Below, in pieces: positions 11,101 through 23,100 of a stretch of DNA of 64,000 nucleotides. The first letter of the stretch is position 1, and every line of letters starts with the position of its first letter. This stretch comes from Sthenelais limicola. Its lineage: Eukaryota; Annelida; Polychaeta; Phyllodocida; Sigalionidae. The notes beneath the pieces are model-generated. The model did no database searches. It saw nothing but the letters and a program-made list of their open reading frames with translations, and was not told where the DNA came from. The translations under genes and the position numbers were made by a program. Where the stretch lies: positions 54,836,773 through 54,900,772 of the forward strand of contig OW804095.1 of assembly GCA_942159475.1 (NCBI GenBank), in the 5' to 3' direction.

Positions 11101-14100
11101 CATCCAGTATCACAGGCATCTGTGAACATAGTGATGGAGGGAGAAAAGGTCCTAATCCTGCGAACCCTCCAGGGCAAATTCTGATCCCACCAAAGAAGAT
11201 CATCTAGGGCCCGAGGTGATAGAGTCATCATAGCGTCAAAATTGCCCCTAGACCTCCTGAGGGCAGCAATTTTATCCCTTTCGGCGTACCTATAATAAGA
11301 TAGGCCATAATCCACACCCTTGCACAAGTCTATCAAGGTGCCAATTAGGGAAGCTACTGCTTGAATGGAATGCTTTCTCCCGGAGTTGCGTAGGAAGAAA
11401 TCAACTAAATCAATAGCGGAGTGTCTCTTATCCTCGGGAGGATAAACTTCCATCCTAGCTGAGTCAATAATGTAACCCAGGAACTTCATTGTTTTTGAAG
11501 GAAGGAGGGACGACTTCGCAGGGTGTACATAAAATCCTGTTTGATGCAACAAAGAAAGTACAATATCGAGAGAATCCAGGCACTGAGTGGGAGTCTGTCC
11601 CCATATGAAACTGTCATCAATGTACGAGAAGGCATGACCCCCTCGACGACGCACCTCGGAGAAGAGGGGATGCATTATCTTTGTGAAGACAAACGGCGCA
11701 GATGTAAGGCCGAAAGGCACACAGTTAAACTGATAGTATGTGTCTCCCCAGGGAAACACCACAAAACTACGATAATCCTGGTGAAGAGCTAAGGAGAAGT
11801 ATGCCTCCTGTAGATCCAATGAACACATATATGAGTCAGGGCGGACCATCTCGATGGCCGTCTGAAGACTAAACATCTTAAAATGTGATTTTTTCTGAAA
11901 CTTGTTCAAATCGGTCAAATCAATAATTAAACGCCACTTGTTGTTTGGCTTGGGCACAACAAAAACATTTGACAGAAAAGAGATATATTCCACGTCTATC
12001 TCCTGAACCACACCTTTATCAATAAGCTTCTGAACCTCACACTGCACAGCCTCCTGGCGAATAGGCCCAAAGCGATACTGAGATGGCCTAAACTGTTGAA
12101 CAGGGGGACGTATGAAATCCAAAGATACCCCTGCTATTAAGGCGAGAATAGAAGGATCTGAAGTTATGTCACGCCAGCTGGTTAAATGATTCCTTATATT
12201 TCCAGGTTGAAAGCACAAAGGTCGAAGACCTGACGGAGAAAGTGTAAAGGGAGGTTCTCCAGGGGGTATACTTTCAACAAAAGCAACTACCTCCTCTAAC
12301 GCCTGTAATCTCGACGATCGTCGCGCCTGTAGTCGCGGCGATCGTGGTAGGAATCCCTGTCGCGGCGACTGTCCCTCTGTTGGTAGTCGGAATTCCTCCT
12401 GGTGTGCTGATAGTCCGAGTAGCGGGACCCCCGTCCGCGTTGACCTCCTCTCTGGCCCCCCCTGCCCCCCCCTGCCCCTGGCAGAGGGGTATGAGGAGTT
12501 TTTTGATTTAGCTGGGGAATTCTCCTGGCCCCCTTTTGGCTTCTGTTGCTGTCCCTTAGGCACATTGCTCTGAAGGTCCACAACAACTGATAACTTCTTA
12601 CTCGCGTCCAGAGACTTAATATTTTGCTCCAGGTCTTCTCCAAAGAGATGAGTTGGAGTAGAGGGAAACCTCCTAGAATTGCTGGCCATCTCCTTGTATT
12701 GGTCCTTGAAAACAGATACCAGCTCAGAGCGTCGCTTTTTGGTCATAACATGTAGGTTGTAAAAAGCTAAGAGGCCAATACAATCAGCAGAAGAGGTGAC
12801 AGCAGCCGTAACAGATGCGGATATAAGAGTAATGGCATCATTAATCTTAGAAGAAACATCTCCAATCTTTGCCATGTCAGGTGGCTGCCTCTGATCGCGT
12901 GTAGGAACCAGAGAAATAAGTTGTTTTTGCAACTTCTCCAATTTCAAAGTGAAGGTACGAACAGCCATAAGGTCATCTCCAATGACTGCAGCTGCTGTAG
13001 TGGCGGCCAGAAGGGTGCTTTGAAGGCGCTGATAATAGTTATCACTCCGCTGTTTAGGTTTGGGGATATTACTCCAGACCTCAGAAGGAATCACAGGTAC
13101 CTTCAGCTCGTCAATGTTACAAGGCCTCTTATATTTGTCTCTGGTTTGATCCAGCGTTTTCCCCACTGGGGGAGCAGCAAGAATCCCTTTTAGGAACTCG
13201 CAAAACTCCTTATTCTTAAGAGCCGGACCAACAGTTTCATCAATGCAGAGTTGTTTGAGAAAGTTATCAAAAAGGCCCGAGCGGAGCTCCTCCTCCTCCT
13301 CCTCGCATTCACCCTTCTCCATTGGAGTCTCAACAGGAGGAAGGGTAAACAAACCTGAAGGAGTCTGGAGAGTAGGGGAGGGCGACCTACTCCTAGACCT
13401 AGACATAGGGTGGTCGACAGACATCCGGGTTGCCCTCCGCCTCTTGGCTGGGGAGCGAGAACGATAACGGGACCTAGATCTTGACCTCCTAGATCGGCTC
13501 CTTGAGCGGCGTGGAGAACGATGACGAAAATATGAATCAACTTCAGAATATCTGTAAGATCCACAATCATCATCAGCTGCCGAAAAATCACCCTGATTGT
13601 GTCCCCTGTGGAGTAGATCAAAGCTGGAGGGGCCCCAAGATTCATCTCTGGAACCACCAAGCATGTTCATGCCCAGCGGAGCACGTGCTCTTGGAGAGGT
13701 CTCATATGCATCCATACGAGAGGCTAAGTCCCTAGATAGGGAGGTAGCTGAAGCAACGGCCGCATTATTCGTATCAACTGAGGTCCTTATTGACTTCAAC
13801 TGATTGAGAATGTCCTGCAGTGGCAAATCTCCATTTTGAGCGGGGTTTGCTGCAGCTGCAGTGGGATCAGCATCCCCTCCAGGCACAATATTTCCCTCAG
13901 CCATGATGATAAATCCAAAGGCACAATTATGAAGATCAGCAATAAAACACAGTTCAATTGTAATAAGTTCAAGTCCGAAGAATAAATCCAATCACTGGAA
14001 ACAAAGTAGCACGAGGTAAAATGCTCGATGAATAGTGAAGAAACAGGATGTGGAACAGGATGTAGCTGGAGGAGATAAGGCCGCACGAGGCTATGAGATG

Positions 14101-17100
14101 ATCACTGCCCAATCTGGGAAACAATGAAACACCCCTAAACCACCAAATAAAAGGAAATAATTCCACTCTTAAAAGGTAGTGTAAGTTCTGAAACGGCAAT
14201 GTAGAAATCTAGAAGCTTGAAAAACGGAATTCTGGTGAAAATCGAAGACTTTAGGTGAGAGTAAACCCCGGCGAAGACCTGACTGGTCTGCGCAATCCGG
14301 TGGACTGACAACTGCGTGCCGCTTCTCCTGTGTCCTTTCGCCACCAGATGGCGGCGACGGACAAGAATCCTTTTAACATAGGGGTGTCAAAATGGGACTT
14401 ACATCTTTTTCTTTCTTTTCTTCTTCCTTCGAATCCTTCTCTTCTTCCTTCGCATCTTTGTCTTTTCCGTCCTTTTCTTTCTTACTTTCCTTTTCTTTAT
14501 CATCTTTATCCACTTTACTTTCTTTATCCTTTTCATCTTTCTTATCTTTCTCTTTATCTTCTGAGTCTTTGGTTTCTTTCTCCTTATTGTCTTTATCCCT
14601 GCTTTCTTTGTCCTTGGAATCTTTCTCTTTGTGATCTTTCTCTTTGTCTTTGTCATGAGCCTTGTCTTTCTTTTCGTCCTTCTTTTCGTCCTTCTTTTCT
14701 TCTTTCTTTTCGGGGGCAGCGACGAGGGCTTTATAAATCCGGAATCCATAATCCCTCATTAACATCTCATTGAACAATTCAGCAAAAAGCGAAACCTTGA
14801 GAAGTAAAATAGACAAATATTAGTTACCAATCTGAGACATGTAGATTTCAATCTTTAACTAACATGAGTTCTAATTGTCCAAAGAACATGATTCAGAAAT
14901 TATTCTCGCAATGTGGACAATATCGTTCAAATAGACCGCAACTTCTATGAATATAAATTGTTGACCATATATATCTATCATTATCGCTCGATTACCACCC
15001 AGTCGATCACAAAGCAAACCCATAGGGGTAGCTCGCCACCAAAACCCGTCATTATTAGCGTATGTAAATATTAAAATCCATATTTCTCCAAAACTGTTAA
15101 TTCATATAGAATCGAGAATAGGAGATTTGCATATCCGCCATCTTGAATCTTGATTCGCATGGAATCATGGGAGTTGTATGTCAGATTAAAAGCTATAGAA
15201 AACATGTTATATTCAGCATTGAATATTTAACAGTGATCTCATGTAAAAAGCCATGCGTTTTACATGATTCAATAAAACAAGATCTTTCCCATCATTGGAC
15301 TGGATTGGATTAACTTTTATTTCGATGTTTATCGCTATAAGACATACAACCCCGGCAGAAGGGAGGTTTACAAGCTGACTTATGCATGTTACATAGGGAG
15401 AGTAGATAATGATATCACATTTGTTTTTTTATAGATCATTCGCACAAGCTATGATATTGGTGAAAAGCTCCTTGCATTTTTTTCCATAAAAATGTTGCCA
15501 AATATTTGTATGTCAGATTTGAACTGAATCTATCCCAGCATGTACTATAAGTACAATAGGCAGGCGCAGTGTGACATGCAAATTCCCTATTAAGATAAGG
15601 TAAATGTTGAATTTTGGGTTTGCCAGATGTTATCAGAATATTAGACTGAATGCAGCTTACCTCGAACGAGTGTTCCTTGTTATCCTCTGGCCTATAATCA
15701 AGTAGGAGTGAGAGGGACATGACGGTACAGTCAAACTTTCCACTCTTGGCAGTAACAGAGGGGTGAACAATCACAGAGGCATTTTCTGGCAGATTATAAC
15801 GCCGTTCACGTGCCACTTTATCACGCTCTTCTCGTCGCTTGCGTTCCTCCTCCTGTTGGAAAAACAAATTAAGAGGCTTACAGAATGCTGTACAATGTCA
15901 TGTTGAATGTATATTCATATTTTACATTAGTTGTTGCCATCTAAAATCGAGTGCTGGAGATAAATACATTAAGCATAATTATGTCCCACCTCTTTCTTCT
16001 TTCGTTCTTCTTCCTTTTCATCCACCTCCGGTTTTTCATTTTCTTCGGTTTTGTGGTCCTCCTGGAAAAAATCCCATAAGAATGAAGTTAAATAATTTTC
16101 TAAAATTGTTTTATCTCAGAACGACACACGAGGTAAAGCGCATTTTAGTTTGGTACGAAGCACTGGATTGGTTTTGACAGTTTTAATTCACTTTACCCAG
16201 TATATTCATTCACTAGAGTACGATCCAGACACTTTAAGGATGGGTCGGTAAGTGAGTGAGTGAGATTGGTTGCTTTACGCCCTTATCAACACATTGAAGG
16301 TGTATCAAGGGCGGGAGAGCTGAGAGGGAGGCAGTTTATAATCCTACCCAGGAAATAGAGATAGTGAAGTGGGGAGAGAGACAGAGAAAGAGAGAGAAAT
16401 GCACTTTATGGCCATACCCAGGACCAACTTTAAGGATGGGCACCCACAGCTAAGATCCCTATAGTAATTAAATGGACAACAAAGCAGTCTCCTCCTGGGA
16501 AGTGGGATGTGGTAGGAGAACATGCAGGGAACTTCACGGGAGGAAGGGTTAAGGGTCATTGTAGAACAACGGCTGCCCTTCCTCTTATCAAATTAGCTAA
16601 AAGACGGACACTTGGGTGATGAATGAAATCATTTTAAGTCGAAGTCCCCCACCTATTAAAATATACTTAGTCTTCTATATACCCAAAAAAAGATCAGTAA
16701 TATGACACGTTGGTTTTTAAAAACTGCATCTTAAATCTAGATGCTGGGTCCGCTTCTACCCAATACTGGTTATGGCTGTGTGTGTACACACAGCTGTTAC
16801 TCAATAAGGCCTCTCTTTCCCTCCACAATAACTCAATACCCCTTGACCAAACTAGCTATTTCGAAACACACCTATTATCAGGAATAGCTTCCAAATTAAT
16901 AAGAGTCGGTGGGGCTGGGGAGGAGAATGTATGCCACTAACTATTCATATTGTATTGCTGGTATCAATGTATGTATGTATAACGCACGAGGCACACTATG
17001 CCACTAACTATTCATATTATTGCGTTGCTGGCATCAATATACGGTACATGTATAAAGCAGGAGACACACAAACTGACCGACCGATTTAGGATCCGTCGGT

Positions 17101-20100
17101 TAGTCAACAGACTGTATCCAACATAGGTGAATTGGTTCGGTTGATAGAACAAACTAAACGATTTTCAACCATTTGAAGTCTGTCCATCAGTCAGCTTCGT
17201 GTCTCTCCTGCTTAAAAGCCTACTTACATCTTCCTTTTCTTGTTCGGCTTCTTGTTCCTCTTTCTCAAGTTCAGATTTAATCGCTTTTGTTAGTCTAGCT
17301 ATCAGTTGAGACTTGAGACCTTTGTTACTTAGGTTGCGGCATTCCAACTCCCGTCGTAGGTCAGCTACCTATGAGAGGGTAATGAATCATGAAATAATAT
17401 CAACACTTTCCCATACATTGTATTTAGTATCTAGCTAGTGAGGGTCCTTGTTTATGTTAGACATCGATTGCTTTTGGAGAAATGTATTAACAGATCAGAT
17501 AAGCCTTACCTTCATAGTCCTCGGATCAAGTTCAGAGTGGTGGGTGGGATCCTTCTTCTCAACTGATCCATCTCCCTCCTCCTCCTCATCCTGCAGAAAA
17601 TAAAGCTATGATTCAAATGTGCACCGGCTAACTTCTTTCTTTGATTAATTTGGGCAGCAGATTGCAGTCCGAACCAGACACGGCAAGGACAGACAACACG
17701 CAGAAGTAGAAGTAGCAGAAGTTGGAGTAGAGCCGAGTGACAAACAAAAGGCCCCTTACAGTGATTTTTCTCGTCTTATTTTTGGCTTAAGTTATTCATC
17801 TACTGATGGTCTACTTGTGTGGAGTACAGATCTGCTGCCTACTTTACATACATAACAATGCAGATTCTGAGTTTGCGTCTTAAAAAAAGCTGGTTTAGGA
17901 TTCTTTAAAAGTTTTCCCACCCAGAATGAGAAGGAATCTTGATGGAACTGGCAGGTCCTGGCCAGTGATAATCCGGCCTACCAGGCCTTAAAAATACCAC
18001 CTTCATAATCAAACGCTGCTGAAAAGAAGAGCTTTGTATTCTTGTTTGAAGTAGACGGCTCCGCTACATGTGAGCGAGACCCTGCTTTAGGTTAGACAGG
18101 GCTCCTCATATCTTATTGCTGAAGAAGTCATCAATTTGAACCGATTTCTCTTCACGCCCTTTGCCAAAGCCACTACTTTGAAACTGACAGCATCAGCATT
18201 GCTAGATAAAAAATAACCAAAATTGAGAAATAAATTTGTGGTTCTTGTGGTTGTGGTTGTAACTATCCCGGAGCGAAGGCCAGAGGCCAGCCACCCCTGT
18301 TATCGTCAGCAAATACGCCCAGCCCTGATGGGCGGGTACGATCGGTGTTGGTAGAGAAGGTGGCGGCCCCAGGCCTGGCACAGCTATATAAACAGTAGAA
18401 AATACACGGATATTGGCAACCCTGATCCTTGGAGGAGTAGGCGGCCAGCCAGTAGTGTTAGGGGGACAGGGGGGGCACCTATTATAACGTAGGGGAAGGT
18501 GCAGTTGTAGGGGAGGAGGACTCTGTATATAATCAGCATATCACGACATATTACAATAAAGAGGTATAAAAGTAGATGCCTGTTGCTCTTCTTTGCTCTC
18601 CTCAGCTAGCTTATCGGTGAGCTGTTTTTTGTAAGCGACCTGAAGGCTCTCCCATTCCAGCCGGGTAGGATTGCAGCTCCACACGTCTGGTAAGAAAATC
18701 ACGACAGATTCAACGCGTGCGGGCACCAGTCGCCCCTTGTGTAGTTCCTCTGGCCGATGGTATCGGATCTCTGCAAATCGATACCTGCACGAAAAGGGGT
18801 GGAAATTCATGGTATTAGTTAGTGAAACGGAGCGGGTGCTGCCGCATGTCACGACTAGTTTTGACACATGGACAGCTTCAAAGTTTTATTTCACATCTAA
18901 GAGAGCGGGGGACGGTAAATGTAACTACCACAAGGTAGGAAAATGAAGGCAAAGGTATACAGCGAGCATACACATTTCAATTCAGAGTGAGCATTAAGTG
19001 TATGTTTCCATGTGTACAGTTATTTTCGATTCGGTGTCAGATGAAGCACTGCTCTACGTTTTAAACAGTTAAATAAGCACATCCTCAACGTGATGCCCTA
19101 CACACATACTCAGGTATTAGGGCAAGCTCTTGCAGAAGTGAACAGCAATTCCCTCTACGGTATCTAGCAAAATATTTGGGCATTATTAATTCGGAATTTT
19201 TATGACCTAAGCTTCGTGTCCGATCATGTACAATTATCATTTCCAGGTTAGCAAAGGTGATTTTTTTGGAATATGCATGCAATGTTGTTGCATAATTGCG
19301 GGAAATGACAGATTCTAAGGCCCCAAATCTGTAATTAGTTTATTAACTTGATAGTAAGATTACCAAAACTTAATTTGGTTAAAATCTTCATGTTTGAGGA
19401 ATTTAATTAGTAGGTGACGTAGATTCGTGATTATTGGAGGAGATAGCCGCTGTTGGTGGTACACATGCGACGCACAATAAATATCAATATGATTTTGTTG
19501 GCTTTTGTTAATATTGAAAAGTAGGACTGAGTATGCATACAGGGCATTGTTTCACGTGAGGGGGTTTCTACTTACTACAAGGCACTATATTCCTACGGCC
19601 GAGGGAACAAGTATCAAGGACAGTCAACGATTGAGAACATTACTTTTTTAAAGCAACAGAACGTCTTAGAAATAGCAAACCAATACTTCTACATGACCGG
19701 AATGCATCCACAAGCTTCCTGGATTTAAACCGCCGATAGCTTCGCTATAGTGAAATAAATGCCAAGTGATGATTTTTGAGACACAATTAATTTCATGGTC
19801 AGATGAAGGAATGATTGTTCTCAAATAGTTTTTGCTTAATCACTTAGCCGTGATGGGAAGTCAGGGTGACATTGTACCAGAGGAATTGTAATTGGGTTTG
19901 ACGCGGAAAGAAGAGGGGTAAAACGACACAGTAGTTTTCCAAGTTCTCCTGAGGTAAACAAAAAAAGCTTTATGTTTTAATCATTACGAAACCCGCTGAA
20001 TTTTGAGCGATTCGAAGACTAGCATGAAGCACATATACATCAGAATAGTTTACATTTATAACATCTTATAATACAAGAAGTAAGGAAAAGGTCTATACAG

Positions 20101-23100
20101 TTTATGGATTGTCCGCAGGTTCGTGAGGATGCGGCTAGCCCTTGACACTATTTAAAAATGAATAGGTGAACCTTCCATGCAATTTCCAACACTATGGGAA
20201 ACAATCGACTCCATGAGAAGGTAGAATTTGTTTCATAAAAGCCACAACAAAGGACAGTGAGTGTTCCACCACCGGGAGTAAACACACTCTCTCACGTGAC
20301 ACAAGTACGCAACAACCACTACACGCTTCTCTCATTAACCACATTCAGGCAATCGTACACAACTTGCTTTTGCTCTTCCTGCTAGGGAATCAAATTGTTA
20401 TAAAGGTAAGAAGGAAAAAGTCACCCTTGTGTAAGGCGACAAATCTTCAACGAAGGGTCTTACAAAAGGACACCCATCAGTAGTTTTAAAATAACCATCT
20501 TATATCCCAAATATCATTAACATAAAAATGACCAAACGAGTACGAATTTCCCGTTGATTAAAGGATCTTAAGTAAGAAAAATCTGTGAGAACCAATTCTC
20601 ACATGGCGTACATGAATCGAAATCTATAGTTTGGAATCTCCCATTAAGTCCAATTTTTAAAATTGTCCGATAAAATTGTATTTTATTTTTACACAATTGT
20701 TTTAGTCAATGAAAGAGAAAGCAATTGAGTCCTCCCTAAATTTTGACCGGTTGGTTATTCGGACCCTTAATGAGATTTAAGAATCTTTTGGGAACACAAG
20801 AGGGGCGCATGGGGCGGTACCTACCACTGAGTGCAACTGCTGAGATCAATGCCAGTGAGGGCCTTGGTGGTTCGAATGGCAGTTTTGATTAGCACACCCT
20901 GATCCTCAGCTGGGTTACCACCGTCAAGGGAAGGTGACCAAGGTCCTCCAATCGCCATCGGCTCTGACTTGCCCTTCAGGCCAACCAGGAACTGTACGAG
21001 TCGTGTTGGATGCTGGAAGTTATCGCGGACATCGGGGGGATCCTCTGCCAGGGCGCAGGATTTATGGAAAATATCCTCCATCGGGGGGCAAGATAACAAC
21101 ATGACCTATCGAGAAATGAACGCCATATTAAAGCTTGTGAAGGCAATCAAGTTGTATTATAATCACACTAAAAGATATCAGATATATTTCATTAGAATAT
21201 TACTATTCTAGTATCACACAATTATACTAAATGCGATTTCATATTTTCTAGGTGTATTGGCGGACAATGTCACCTTATGGTATGTCATTAAGAGCAACTG
21301 ACCGCATTAACCAATGAGAGTAACAAGGGACTGAAAGTCTAGTAATGCATTCCTAGTCATCTAATATTTTCTTTCACCTAGTTTCCTTTGTCGTGCGTTG
21401 CCACATATTCTCGTAAAACAGTTAAGTCCAGACCTAGGGACAATAGTCCAACAAAATATACGCCACTTATACTAGCATTGTTCGCCTTGTGACAGCGTGC
21501 GACACCCTAACAACATAACATTGGGAAGCTACTTAATAAACTATCACGTATCAAAATGACAATTATTCAATTCATTCCGAGACATGTAAATGTTGAGAAG
21601 AAAATACTGGGATATAGAGATATTTTTCTATAATGGCATTCCAGCAAACACTGCAGGGGTGCTCAGAGCTAGCTAATGGCTTATGTAGTTTCGATGGTAA
21701 CATTTATGGAACACCTGAAGGGATTGATATCATGATGGTGCGAAGGACAAGACCAATCTTGATCCATACCCATTTTAAATTTAGCTGATCTATACGATTT
21801 AAATATTCATAATTGGCGTCTTCGGGTATAAACATTTCTAAAAAAAATAGTGCTTATAAGAAAAGAAAACGCATTTAATATCACGGTAACAACTGAAGTC
21901 GTCATATTTCATGATTTTAGTTTGGAAAAAGTGAATCATGAGGATATCTTCAGTTCACATTTCACGAGGGAGACGTGAGGGAGACGTGAATGGTGTTTTC
22001 AGGCATATAGAAATGGATCGAACAGGGAGCAATATACACATACTGTAGTTGCGCTCATTACATCTAAGTCTACTAGTACTTATACTAGAAGACGCGAGAT
22101 CTTAAAAACACTTAAAACATTTAATTAAATACCTTGGCACTGTATAGGTGATCAGCATCGCTAGGCTCAAGCACCGCATCGTTGGTCTCAGTGGGCTGAA
22201 CTTCCTTATTCATTATGTGGAAAGTGCACGGGTGACCAAGTTGGAAGGGCCTGTGTAGAGGGAAACCCTCTGTCCATGCAAATGATGCATTGAAGAAGTC
22301 ACTTGGTACGTAGAGGTTTGAGTAACGAGATCTCAACAGGATAACATTGGATTCAGGTCTGCAATACCATTATATTTTGTTTATATACATAATCATAGCA
22401 TTAGGAAAAATAGTCAAGTCTACAGTTTGGTACATAGTCATTATGCTGGAGATACTGGGATGATTAGTTAGGAGTGAAGTTGATAAGAGGGTTTAGATAT
22501 GTGTTGTTGGTTGGGTTTGTTGGAGGTCAAGGTGGTGGCAGACACAACAGACAGTCCATACCATCTGCACCATACTCAGTCCCACTCAATCATACCCTCT
22601 AGTGTGATCTACTAACACTAAGTTTGTAAACAAAACAGCACGTGCAGAGAAGGCAGACTTCATGGATGGTCCGAGGGGGTTGGGGGTTGGCGAAGGGTGA
22701 CTCAAGCATTGTGTACTTCTACCAAAAAGAAGGACAAGCACTAAAAACCTGGCACAAAAAGTGGTATAATGCATAGAACTATTGCTAATAGGTGCCGAGA
22801 ATCGGAGATGACTTTCTTGTCATAGCGGCGGCATTGGATTTTGACCTTGAAAATGACCTTGAAAAGGATTCCTCGTGCGTTAAGAAATGAGGGAGCAGTC
22901 TATTTATTATTGTTGATTATCATTGAAAACAATTTTGTAGGAACGTCAGGACTTCTCAAAGTGAAGAATATCAGAGCTATGATTTTTAAAAACATTCTGA
23001 ATAGCGAATTATTTTTTTAAAAGGATTGTTTGATTTTTTTCTCCAACAGTGGTGCCACCGATGGTAAAAAGAAAGCGGTGTACTATTCTTAAGTCTAAAT

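Larger units (their letters stand above)
8916..14368 (-). mobile_element. DIRS-type tyrosine-recombinase retrotransposon, element A (apparently full length)
   Basis: The element is about 5.45 kb, read on the minus strand from 14368 to 8916. It contains Gag-RT-RNase H (13904 to 10347), an overlapping tyrosine recombinase (10605 to 9322), an internal complementary region (ICR, 9138-9264) and a right end (8916-9027). The left outer end (14324-14368) is a perfect 45-bp inverse of 9220-9264. The right outer end (8916-9003) is an 85-88 bp inverse of 9138-9222, differing by 3 nt. The inner terminal repeats 14303-14335 and 8995-9027 are perfect 33-bp inverses. Both ends carry AAT, the shared triplet expected for recombinase-mediated circle integration, with no longer target duplication. 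It sits in a CCAR1 intron in gene orientation, 34 nt from the donor of exon 14403-14795. DIRS structure (split or inverted repeats plus ICR, YR instead of integrase) is established knowledge; exact end calls are my reading. Confidence 0.92.

Noticed and set aside
12296..12643. Independent small RGG protein inside element A
   Set aside because: It matches the C-terminal tail of element B Gag and is best read as the out-of-frame end of Gag.
14330..14773. 147-codon plus-strand frame over the CCAR1 Lys/Glu exon
   Set aside because: Antisense shadow of a low-complexity CTTTxTC repeat; composition (Phe/Leu/Ser) comes only from the repeat.
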